Of a stretch of DNA of 9,430 nucleotides, positions 1-5,577 are shown piece by piece (within the stretch, counting starts at the first letter, position 1; each line of letters starts with the position of its first letter). This DNA comes from Brachyspira sp. CAG:484. GTDB lineage: Bacteria; Cyanobacteriota; Vampirovibrionia; Gastranaerophilales; Gastranaerophilaceae. The position numbers and the translations under genes are program-made. The DNA lies in NCBI GenBank assembly GCA_000431315.1, contig HF989734.1:111942-121371 (forward strand), written 5' to 3'. Under the pieces are notes generated by a model that saw only the letters and a list, made by a program, of their open reading frames with translations, had not been told where the DNA came from and ran no database searches.

Positions 1-717
1 GGCGGGTATTTTAACGCTTCGGGATTGTCCCATGCTTTTACATTAGCGGAAGTTTTGATTACTCTGGGAATTATTGGAATAGTTGCGGCAATGACTTTAC
101 CGTCATTAATAAGTAATTATCAACATAAGGTTTTAGAGTCACAATTTAAAAAAGCTTATTCAGAATTATCTCAGGTAATACTTAAAATCCATGCTGATAA
201 TGGTTTAGAGCTAATCCCCAACAATTTTTCTAACAAATACAAACTTAGTGATTGTTTAAAAGAATATTATCACATAATTAAGGATTGCGGAAACGTTAAT
301 ATAAATACAAAAGGGTGTATAAAATTATCTCCTACGGAAGATGATATATGGAATATGGAGATTTACAAATCATATAACGGAAAATCCATTAACTTTGGAT
401 ACCTTGATGATGGAGTATTAATAACAAACAATGGAACTACCATCTTATTTGAACAGGGCACACAAGCAGCTAGCATGGGACGTTTCTTAATTGGTGTAGA
501 CATTAATGGTTTTACTCAAAAACCAAATAGATTTGGGCATGATGTTTTTGTTTTTGAAATTTCACCTTCGGGAAAACTAATACCATTAGGAAACCCTGAC
601 GCAAAATGGTGGGGAACCGGAGTTTGTGATGCAGTGTCAAATTCTTCGATAAATGGATATAGTTGTACTTATAAAGCAATAAATGAACCAGATTATTTCA
701 AAAATCTTCCAAAATAA
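1..717 (+). CDS. Type IV prepilin-like protein, 5' end outside the window
   Basis: The frame is open from base 1, so the gene starts upstream; the first possible start inside (TTG at 25) falls in the leader and is unlikely to be real. The 238 visible residues begin with a leader (GGYFNASGLSHA) followed by the class III signal AFTLAEVLITLGIIGIV: cleavage before Phe13, conserved Glu at mature +5, then a ~20-residue hydrophobic helix ending AAMTLP. Such proteins are cut and N-methylated by a prepilin peptidase and built into type IV pili, pseudopili or T2SS-like filaments. The residue before the cut is Ala, not the usual Gly. The ~226-residue mature part has cysteines in the middle and near the C-terminus (VCDAVS...GYSC), which may form disulfides. 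It resembles the prepilin at 5578-6352, and bases 37-56 are identical to 5678-5697, so they are paralogues. No terminator is visible after the stop. The fold is confident; the exact machine is unknown. Confidence 0.85.
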   Translation, partial: GGYFNASGLSHAFTLAEVLITLGIIGIVAAMTLPSLISNYQHKVLESQFKKAYSELSQVILKIHADNGLELIPNNFSNKYKLSDCLKEYYHIIKDCGNVNINTKGCIKLSPTEDDIWNMEIYKSYNGKSINFGYLDDGVLITNNGTTILFEQGTQAASMGRFLIGVDINGFTQKPNRFGHDVFVFEISPSGKLIPLGNPDAKWWGTGVCDAVSNSSINGYSCTYKAINEPDYFKNLPK

Positions 718-726
718 AAAAAATAG

Positions 727-754
727 TTGACAAGAAATTTTGTTTTGGTATTAT
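727..754 (+). promoter_or_regulatory. Sigma70-type promoter of the tRNA-Glu unit
   Basis: TTGACA (727-732), a 16-bp spacer, then TATTAT (749-754). The -35 is a perfect consensus and the -10 is one base off. Transcription should start near 761, giving a leader of about 98 nt before the tRNA. It begins only 9 bases after the upstream prepilin stop codon. A second TATAAT lies at 849-854 but has no -35 and would start inside the tRNA. Confidence 0.75.
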
Positions 755-802
755 AGAAAACGTGGAAAGGGGGCGAACCGGACCAGAAGGGATGTAACAA
801 CA

Positions 803-853
803 ATGTTTGCATCAAAATGGAACGGGCGCAGAATTAAGGAAGTTACCCTATAA
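803..853 (+). CDS. Possible 16-residue leader ORF ahead of tRNA-Glu
   Basis: ATG at 803 opens a 16-codon frame, MFASKWNGRRIKEVTL, ending with TAA six bases before the tRNA. An AAGGGA (787-792) lies 10 nt upstream and could serve as a weak ribosome site. The frame lies wholly inside the predicted tRNA precursor. I recognise no relatives. It may be a real short peptide, a leader whose translation affects precursor folding, or chance: a 16-codon ORF is not significant by itself. It is listed because the stretch is richer in G and C than the surrounding intergenic DNA and is structured. Confidence 0.25.
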   Translation: MFASKWNGRRIKEVTL

Positions 854-858
854 TACAG

Positions 859-934
859 GCTCCCATCGTCTAGAGGCCTAGGACAACACCCTTTCACGGT
901 GTAGACGGGGATTCGAATTCCCCTGGGAGTACCA
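859..934 (+). tRNA. tRNA-Glu (anticodon UUC)
   Basis: A full cloverleaf is visible. The acceptor stem GCTCCCA (859-865) pairs with TGGGAGT (924-930), with a G:U closing pair, followed by discriminator A931 and encoded CCA (932-934). The anticodon arm is ACACC-CTTTCAC-GGTGT with anticodon TTC. The T arm is GGGGA-TTCGAAT-TCCCC. The D arm CGTCTAGAGGCCTAGGACA is typical of bacterial, including cyanobacterial, tRNA-Glu. It reads GAA and GAG codons and, where the C5 pathway is used, also feeds tetrapyrrole synthesis. It has its own promoter at 727-754 and terminator at 944-968. Confidence 0.97.
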
Positions 935-943
935 TTTTAGAAT

Positions 944-968
944 AAGACGCTCTAAAGGCGTCTTTTTT
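944..968 (+). terminator. Intrinsic terminator of the tRNA-Glu unit
   Basis: A perfect 7-bp stem, AAGACGC (944-950) with GCGTCTT (958-964), a 7-nt loop TCTAAAG, and a T run 963-968. It lies 9 nt after the tRNA CCA end. Confidence 0.9.
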
Positions 969-1095
969 AATGAATATAGTTGCGATTTCAGGGTTTTGAA
1001 ACTTTGAAAAATCTCCTTTTGTAAGTTCTTTTTACCTCAAAATACTGTTTTACCAGGTCTTATCAATATTTATTTAAATTAATTTTAATAAACTA

Positions 1096-1124
1096 TTGCA
1101 TTAATGTTACAAAAGTAGTATAAT
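1096..1124 (+). promoter_or_regulatory. Promoter of the HExxH protein gene
   Basis: TTGCAT (1096-1101), a 17-bp spacer, then a perfect TATAAT (1119-1124). The predicted start near 1131 leaves a ~23-nt leader holding the ribosome site AAGGAG (1142-1147), six bases before the ATG. Apart from this promoter, 969-1095 is AT-rich with nothing recognisable. Confidence 0.6.
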
Positions 1125-1153
1125 GTTTTTGTAGTGGATAGAAGGAGTATAAA

Positions 1154-1564
1154 ATGATTGGCAGTGTAGGTTTTGGCGCTCTTTATTCTTCATTTTTAAG
1201 TCAGCAAAGCCGGCAGAAAAATCAACAAAAACAGGATTTAATCAATAAGAATTATAACGAAATTTATGCGCATGAAGCTGCACATAAAGCAGCAGGCGGT
1301 GCTCTTGCCGGAGCTATTGTTATTGAAAAAAATGCGGATGGTATACCCGTAGGTGGTCATGTTGCTATAAAAATGCCATCCTTAAACCCTGCTAATCCGA
1401 AAAAAACTATTGATGATGCAAATACTGTTATCCGCTCGGCAATGGCACCGTCTGATCCATCGGATCAGGACTATAGAGTTGCTTCCCGGGCTCGTTCTAT
1501 AAAAGCACAGGCTCAGGGCATGCTAAACAAAAATCAGGGGAAAAAGCTTGATTACAGAGCTTAA
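1154..1564 (+). CDS. Putative metalloprotease, SprA-related / CJM1_0395 type
   Basis: A 136-residue protein. A Gln/Lys/Asn-rich segment (~15-35) is followed by YAHEAAHKAAGG, with an HExxH zinc-site motif at His40-Glu41-His44. Next come a small-residue stretch, a GGHV motif at 67-70, and a C-terminal pattern AMAPSDPSDQDYRVASRARSIKAQAQ. The order HExxH, GG-x-V, then AP.DPS.QD and an Ala-rich helix matches my recollection of the SprA-related family (PF12118), named putative metalloproteases by motif. Relatives as I recall them tend to have Glu where His69 sits here, so the third metal ligand is unclear. I see no signal peptide or membrane helix. The start is well set: AAGGAG six bases upstream and a promoter at 1096-1124. 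The gene is monocistronic and its stop overlaps that of the convergent gene. Substrate and activity are unknown. Confidence 0.75.
   Translation: MIGSVGFGALYSSFLSQQSRQKNQQKQDLINKNYNEIYAHEAAHKAAGGALAGAIVIEKNADGIPVGGHVAIKMPSLNPANPKKTIDDANTVIRSAMAPSDPSDQDYRVASRARSIKAQAQGMLNKNQGKKLDYRA
1544..1562. terminator. Weak candidate bidirectional terminator between convergent genes
   Basis: AAGCT (1544-1548) pairs with AGCTT (1558-1562) around a 9-nt loop. T-rich runs follow on both strands: ATTTTTG on the plus strand and TTTTTCCCC on the minus strand. The stem is only 5 bp and lies in the coding end of the plus-strand gene, so the call is weak. Confidence 0.3.
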
Positions 1565-3738
1565 TTTTTGATTACCGGATTTTTTGTATTTTCGTAAAAC
1601 ATAAATTTTACATTTACAACTCTGCCATCTTCTTTTTCTTCATAGAAAAATGAACTATACGGTCTATAGCCTTTAAATTTAAAAAATAACGGTTCCAGCG
1701 AGCAAACTACCTTATAAGGGCTTTTACCGGCTGTTTGGATAAGCTTATCCTCTGCATCAAAATATCCGCATATTGCCCCATCCACAATATATTTAAAATC
1801 AGAGCCGGCTTTGTCAAAGTTTATAACATTTGTTGCCCCCTGCATATCTCCTATTGCAAAAATAAGGTTATATTTATCAAAATCAATATTATTAGAATTT
1901 TCAACAATATCAAAATCTATATCATAGCCTTCAAATTGAAGCAGTTTGATTGCAAGAATAGACTCTGACACATTTGACAGGAAGAGAATTTTATTCCTTT
2001 TGTCAAACTTTTTAATATTATCACGTATAAGACAAGCCTCATTTAATATCGGATAGTTACTGATAAGGTTTGGATTTTTCTCAACAGCATTATAAAATCC
2101 GGAACAATGCGCAATCTCTCTAACTCTGGATATTGAAGCTCCGCGTTTTATATATTTAGAAATTTTATAGGCAGAACGCCCCCAAAGATTTGTTGAAACA
2201 AAAATAAGATAGAATAATGCAAAAAATACGATTATAAATTTACCCGGATTATTTTTTTTACAATATGAATAAGCCAGAACAGGAGAGGCCACAATACAGA
2301 ATGAAGTTAAAAATCGTATGGAAAATATCATATATGCAATTTGAACAGACATAACTGCAATGGCTGCAAATAAAACAACAGCAAAAGAAAAAATTAACCA
2401 TGCCTGTTTTTTATGCGAAAAAAGCGGCTTAATAAAAGAGAAAACCCAACATGGAAGAAAAACCAAAAACCCGAGAATACCCATACCCATCATAGGCTCA
2501 AGCAGAGTTTGATTAAGATATTCAAGCTTTATAGAATACAACCCCTCACTTACTCCTGCAAGCCCGAATGTCGATAGAATACTTTCACGAAATTCATAAA
2601 TATAATTCCCGACATACTCATTCCAGCGAAAACCTGTAAAATCAAAGAACATAAATATATATTTTATAAAGTTTGCCGGAAGCGCAATCAAGCCATCCTG
2701 ATTCGCATGAACAGTCATAAAAGGTTTTGAGCCCGCAATATTCCCGAAATCAATGAAGTTCAACACATAGTTATATGATGAGAACACTATAAAATTCAAC
2801 AGTGAAAAACCCAGAAAATATAACAAAGGTTTATAAAATTCCTTTTTATAATAATAAAACGCCAAACCTGCCATCCATAACCCGACACCGGGAATAAGCA
2901 TTATTGCAGGGGTTTTTGTTCCAACAGCCAGAGCATATGCCAATGTTGACATAAATACAAGAAAGCCTTTCCCCTTCTTAAGGTACTCCCAGAATAAATA
3001 CATACTTGCACAGACAAGACCTGCTATGATAATATCGGTTTCAGTACCTGAAATTTGGACAATAACCGAAGAAAAGGATGAAAGTATTAACAAAATCCAG
3101 AGCCTGCGCCTAACAGATAAACCTATATTTGAAAGTATTCCCCATAAGGAAAAAAGGGTAAGCAAAAAGCCTGAAAATGACACAGCCCCAAACCACATCT
3201 GCTTTTTCAAAAAAATTAAGAGCCAGGCATATAAAATTTCAGAATTAATAGGCATTACAATTGCCCTAATATCTGCATAGTTGAAGTGATTAAGATTATG
3301 CTGGGAAATCCAGAATAGGCTTCGCACAACATGGTATGCCTCAGCATCCGGATTAACGACCGGCATAAAAGAAATCAGCCATAAAGAAACCCCGCACATA
3401 AATAAAAAAGCACAGCCCAATACAAGCAAATATTTATCCAGCAAAAGTGAATGCCATATGGTTTTAATAAACGGCTTTACATGAAACTCCGGCATAGGTT
3501 TATCTCTTTTCAGCCACAAGCCGGCACCTCCCGCAGCCAATAACAGATTTAAAATAAAAATTCCGGGGATAGAAATAGCCGAAAACAGCGAAAGTATCTC
3601 GAAGGTTAACACGACATCAGCAAAAGCCGTTAGTAACAAATAAATAAAAAATTTAAGAAAACTTTTCTGTTCAAAACTTATTGCTATAAAATATGACGCT
3701 CCGAAAACGAGCAAAAAAGATATTATAAATAAAGCCAT
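1561..3738 (-). CDS. Polytopic membrane glycosyltransferase, GT-C fold (GT39/ArnT-like)
   Basis: A 725-residue protein with many hydrophobic helices (roughly 11-13) from residue 1 to ~516, then a soluble tail of ~205 residues. After the ~103-128 helix comes NPDAEAYHVVRSLFWISQHN, then YADIRAIVMPINSE: Asp131, Glu133, Tyr135-His136, Arg139, Trp143, Arg158, Pro163, Glu167. This acidic first outer loop, with D..xYH..R...W and R....P..sE, is the pattern of lipid-linked-sugar glycosyltransferases of the GT39/PMT group, which act on the outer membrane face. The acceptor cannot be told. The start is placed at the ATG at 3738 because AGGGAG lies six bases upstream and helix 1 follows at once. The longer frame from a GTG at 3900 has no ribosome site and runs through the candidate promoter at 3821-3849. 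The C-terminal domain (~520-725) is unrecognised. The stop overlaps the convergent gene's stop. Confidence 0.65.
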   Translation of the reverse strand: MALFIISFLLVFGASYFIAISFEQKSFLKFFIYLLLTAFADVVLTFEILSLFSAISIPGIFILNLLLAAGGAGLWLKRDKPMPEFHVKPFIKTIWHSLLLDKYLLVLGCAFLFMCGVSLWLISFMPVVNPDAEAYHVVRSLFWISQHNLNHFNYADIRAIVMPINSEILYAWLLIFLKKQMWFGAVSFSGFLLTLFSLWGILSNIGLSVRRRLWILLILSSFSSVIVQISGTETDIIIAGLVCASMYLFWEYLKKGKGFLVFMSTLAYALAVGTKTPAIMLIPGVGLWMAGLAFYYYKKEFYKPLLYFLGFSLLNFIVFSSYNYVLNFIDFGNIAGSKPFMTVHANQDGLIALPANFIKYIFMFFDFTGFRWNEYVGNYIYEFRESILSTFGLAGVSEGLYSIKLEYLNQTLLEPMMGMGILGFLVFLPCWVFSFIKPLFSHKKQAWLIFSFAVVLFAAIAVMSVQIAYMIFSIRFLTSFCIVASPVLAYSYCKKNNPGKFIIVFFALFYLIFVSTNLWGRSAYKISKYIKRGASISRVREIAHCSGFYNAVEKNPNLISNYPILNEACLIRDNIKKFDKRNKILFLSNVSESILAIKLLQFEGYDIDFDIVENSNNIDFDKYNLIFAIGDMQGATNVINFDKAGSDFKYIVDGAICGYFDAEDKLIQTAGKSPYKVVCSLEPLFFKFKGYRPYSSFFYEEKEDGRVVNVKFMFYENTKNPVIKN

Positions 3739-3793
3739 TTCTCTCTCCCTGAACAAAATATTAGCAGAGTAGAGAATATTTTGCAATAAAGGC

Positions 3794-3822
3794 TTTACAA
3801 GAGAAATTTTTTTATTTATAAT
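3794..3822 (+). promoter_or_regulatory. Promoter of the leader/attenuator ahead of the 436-aa gene
   Basis: TTTACA (3794-3799), an exact 17-bp spacer, then a perfect TATAAT (3817-3822). The predicted start is near 3829. The -10 overlaps the -10 of the divergent promoter at 3821-3849, so the two probably compete for polymerase. Confidence 0.6.
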
Positions 3823-3849
3823 AATAGAACGATGAAAATTTGCATTCAA
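3821..3849 (-). promoter_or_regulatory. Promoter of the membrane glycosyltransferase
   Basis: Read on the minus strand: TTGAAT (3849-3844), a 17-bp spacer, then TATTAT (3826-3821). The predicted start near 3814 gives a ~76-nt leader to the ATG at 3738. It overlaps the plus-strand promoter at 3794-3822. Confidence 0.5.
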
Positions 3850-3888
3850 TACCGACGTATAGTGAGTAATATAAAAGGGCTTGTTTAA
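3832..3888 (+). CDS. Possible 18-residue leader peptide of the attenuator
   Basis: The ATG lies about 3 nt after the predicted transcription start, so translation would be practically leaderless; no ribosome site is present. The product MKICIQYRRIVSNIKGLV has four Ile (residues 3, 5, 10, 14) and an adjacent Arg pair (CGA CGT at 8-9), codons that could cause stalling, but no single amino acid dominates as in trp or his leaders. The stop codon (3886-3888) overlaps the last bases of arm 1. Its position relative to the arms is the main reason to list it. Confidence 0.3.
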   Translation: MKICIQYRRIVSNIKGLV

Positions 3889-3936
3889 AAAATAAGACAC
3901 TTACTTTTGTCGAGAATAAAAAATAAATTCATAAAC

Positions 3937-3969
3937 AAGGCCTTTTGAAAAAAAGGTCTTCTTTTTGTT
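3937..3969 (+). terminator. Intrinsic terminator with GAAA tetraloop
   Basis: AAGGCCTTTT (3937-3946) pairs with AAAAGGTCTT (3951-3960) over 10 bp with one G-U pair, closed by GAAA (3947-3950) and followed by CTTTTTGTT. No annotated plus-strand gene ends here, so it must end a short leader or small RNA from the promoter at 3794-3822. On the minus strand the sequence after the hairpin is not a T run. Confidence 0.7.
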
Positions 3970-4048
3970 AAAAAACGTAAAAAATACAATAAAAAAGAGC
4001 AATAAAAATTTTCATCAGTGTTAATAAAAAAGTGAAAGGTTAGAGAAC

Positions 4049-4132
4049 ATGACAAAAAATTTCCGACGAAACTCAATCATAAAGGCGAATGCCCCAATCG
4101 TCAGACTTATGAATTTAATCTGGGGCTTGTAA
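4049..4132 (+). CDS. Possible 27-residue basic peptide ORF
   Basis: ATG at 4049 opens a 27-codon frame (MTKNFRRNSIIK, then ANAPIVRLMNLIWGL) ending with TAA at 4130-4132. GAAAGG (4034-4039) lies 9 nt before the ATG. The product has five Lys/Arg, no acidic residue and a hydrophobic second half ending IWGL, so it could be a small amphipathic membrane peptide or a leader peptide. Its stop lies 19 nt before a TTG that could start the next gene in a longer version. I recognise no family; chance cannot be excluded for an ORF of this size. Confidence 0.3.
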   Translation: MTKNFRRNSIIKANAPIVRLMNLIWGL

Positions 4133-4152
4133 TACACAGATTGAGGAAATTT

Positions 4153-4168
4153 TGTGCAATCTTGCACA
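4153..4168. promoter_or_regulatory. Perfect 16-bp palindrome, possible operator or hairpin
   Basis: TGTGCAATCTTGCACA: 7-bp half-sites TGTGCAA and TTGCACA with a 2-bp centre. It lies 31 bp before the ATG at 4200. The size and symmetry fit a dimeric repressor site; as RNA the tight loop makes a hairpin less favourable. If the TTG at 4152 were the true start, it would lie inside the coding sequence. Confidence 0.4.
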
Positions 4169-4199
4169 GGATTTCAAAAGGAAAAGGACACAGATAAAA

Positions 4200-5510
4200 A
4201 TGATAAGCGGAATTACAAGCAAAATATACTCACAATTAGGAAGCAACACATCATTATTACCCCTTGCAATTAAAGACGTTGCAAACAGTGTAGGCTTAAC
4301 AGCAGGTTCATATGTTACAGGCCAGGATGTAGAGGGAAAAGACAGATTTATAGATGAATTCGGAACACAGGCAATATGGCTTGGCGCAATTCCTTTTTTC
4401 AAAAAAGTCACTGACTTAACTTTATACAAAGTGTTGGGAATTGATCCGAAATTTGATGTAAGAAACCTTAAAAACAAGGATATTCTTGCAAAAGCTATAG
4501 AAAAAGCACCTACAGAAAAGATTAAACAAAGTATAATTAAAGCATCTAAAAACCCTAATTATACAAAAAATCTTGCATTAGGGAAATTTGCATTTTCAAC
4601 TATAGCCGCAATAGGTGCTTATACATGGCTTACAAAATTTAGACAGAAATACAGACTTAACGAGGCAAAAGAAAAATTAAAACAAAACTCTAACCAGAAC
4701 AAGCAGCACGTGAATATTGAGCAGAAAACTCCTCAAGCATTCAGAGGCGTTCATAAAGATAACAAAGGAAAACAAATTCCTTTTGGCGGTTCGTTGCAGG
4801 AATTTATGTTTAATCCGGCAAAAAATATGATGCTTCTTGACGGCGCTATCACAGAAGAAAGATTAAGAAATTCCGAAAGCAAACAGGAGTTTATTAACTA
4901 TACAATTAAAGAAGGCGGCACCTGGGCATTTATGTACTTTGCCGGAGATATTATCAAAAAGCATCTTGAAAAGAAATCTAAAGTTCCAATTGAACTTGAT
5001 TCAAGAATTATTGAAAGCAAAGATTTGAAAAATGCGTTTAAGTTAGGAACATTTAAAACAAGTCTTGATGAATTCAATAACCTTGCTGAAAAATTACACA
5101 GAACGCCGACAGATCTGGATATTTATAACTTTATCCATGAAAACCCTGAAAACTTTATTGTTAAGATGGCGAAAAAGGCTGATGTTATTAAGACATTAAA
5201 ACAAAACTCCAAGAAAACCGAAATAATTGATACAAGAGCATATCTTGACATAAACGAATTTAAAGCATTGAAAGATAATCTTGAAAAACTTTATAACAAG
5301 GCTCCTGTAGATAAGATGGATGAATATTTGAAAAAAGTAATTAACAGCAAAAGAAGTGCCGTATTAAAGAATATGGGTATCTGCGTTGGTGCACTCGGGG
5401 TTGCAGTACCGCTTATGATGATAGCAATGAGATATATTCTGCCGAATAATAAAGAATATAAGGTAATGGAACAGGCTAAAAAAGAAACATCCTCAGCTAA
5501 GGCTGCATAA
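4200..5510 (+). CDS. Uncharacterised protein with two putative membrane helices
   Basis: A 436-residue protein that I can assign to no functional family. The N-terminus MISGITSKIYSQLGSN is followed by LAIKDVANSVGLTAGSYVTG, then RFIDEFGTQAIWLGAIPFF (a hydrophobic patch at ~54-66). Likely membrane helices are ~127-145 (KFAFSTIAAIGAYTWL) and ~390-413 (KNMGICVGALGVAVPLMMIAM). The region between is charged and Lys/Asn-rich (~147-180 and 255-385). I have the impression of similar hypothetical proteins in Gastranaerophilales, but cannot verify it. Start choice is uncertain. The ATG at 4200 has AAAAGGA 11 nt upstream. A TTG at 4152 has GAGG five bases upstream and would add 16 residues. I prefer ATG because the product then starts at MISG and the palindrome at 4153-4168 stays outside the gene. 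No clear promoter lies directly upstream, so transcription may come through the attenuator at 3829-3969. Confidence 0.75.
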   Translation: MISGITSKIYSQLGSNTSLLPLAIKDVANSVGLTAGSYVTGQDVEGKDRFIDEFGTQAIWLGAIPFFKKVTDLTLYKVLGIDPKFDVRNLKNKDILAKAIEKAPTEKIKQSIIKASKNPNYTKNLALGKFAFSTIAAIGAYTWLTKFRQKYRLNEAKEKLKQNSNQNKQHVNIEQKTPQAFRGVHKDNKGKQIPFGGSLQEFMFNPAKNMMLLDGAITEERLRNSESKQEFINYTIKEGGTWAFMYFAGDIIKKHLEKKSKVPIELDSRIIESKDLKNAFKLGTFKTSLDEFNNLAEKLHRTPTDLDIYNFIHENPENFIVKMAKKADVIKTLKQNSKKTEIIDTRAYLDINEFKALKDNLEKLYNKAPVDKMDEYLKKVINSKRSAVLKNMGICVGALGVAVPLMMIAMRYILPNNKEYKVMEQAKKETSSAKAA

Positions 5511-5520
5511 CTCCTTATAC

Positions 5521-5549
5521 TTGAAAAATATGACTTCATATTTTATAAT
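5521..5549 (+). promoter_or_regulatory. Promoter of the second prepilin gene
   Basis: TTGAAA (5521-5526), an exact 17-bp spacer, then a perfect TATAAT (5544-5549). The predicted start near 5556 leaves a ~22-nt leader with ribosome site AAAGGAGA (5565-5572). The -35 and spacer overlap an AT-rich hairpin AAAATATG-ACTT-CATATTTT (5525-5544), which could weakly end the upstream transcript or act as a protein site. Confidence 0.65.
5525..5544 (+). terminator. Weak AT-rich hairpin after the 436-aa gene
   Basis: AAAATATG (5525-5532) and CATATTTT (5537-5544) form a perfect 8-bp stem with loop ACTT, 15 nt after the stop. The stem is nearly all A-T and the tail ATAATAATAT is not a clean T run, so termination would be weak. 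It may instead be an operator, since it fills the spacer of the prepilin promoter. Confidence 0.3.
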
Positions 5550-5577
5550 AATATATGAAATATGAAAGGAGATTTCT

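Larger units (their letters stand above)
3829..3969 (+). promoter_or_regulatory. Candidate transcription attenuator (leader RNA, three-arm switch)
   Basis: Three arms are seen: arm 1 AAAAGGGCTTGTTTA (3873-3887), arm 2 TAAACAAGGCCTTTT (3932-3946), arm 3 AAAAGGTCTT (3951-3960). Arms 1 and 2 can pair at 14 of 15 positions (one G-G mismatch). Arms 2 and 3 form a 10-bp terminator stem with a GAAA loop. Both structures need 3937-3946, so they exclude each other. A promoter lies directly upstream, and an 18-codon ORF (3832-3888) ends inside arm 1. This is the layout of translation-controlled attenuation: a ribosome reaching the stop would hide arm 1 and favour termination, while one stalled early would leave arm 1 free for antitermination. 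The gene controlled would be the one at 4200-5510, about 230 nt further on. Alternatively the unit is a free ~140-nt small RNA. The arms are visible; the regulation is inferred. Confidence 0.5.

Noticed and set aside
849..854. TATAAT just before tRNA-Glu as the tRNA promoter
   Set aside because: There is no -35 at 16-18 bp, and the start would fall inside the tRNA. TTGACA-16-TATTAT at 727-754 is far better.
1735..1968. Plus-strand 77-codon frame inside the glycosyltransferase gene
   Set aside because: It lies antisense to clear coding sequence, with low complexity (Ile/Lys/Asn) and no ribosome site. The same holds for 3026-3280 (+), 4115-4477 (-), 5291-5539 (-) and 7346-7633 (+).
3739..3900. 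N-terminal extension of the membrane glycosyltransferase from a GTG at 3900
   Set aside because: It has no ribosome site, and it would be transcribed only if the promoter were further upstream. ATG 3738 has AGGGAG at ideal spacing and is followed directly by a membrane helix.
3885..4076. 63-codon minus-strand frame
   Set aside because: It has a TTG start without ribosome site, runs through the terminator hairpin, and has a Phe/Leu-rich composition expected from translating A-rich DNA on the opposite strand.
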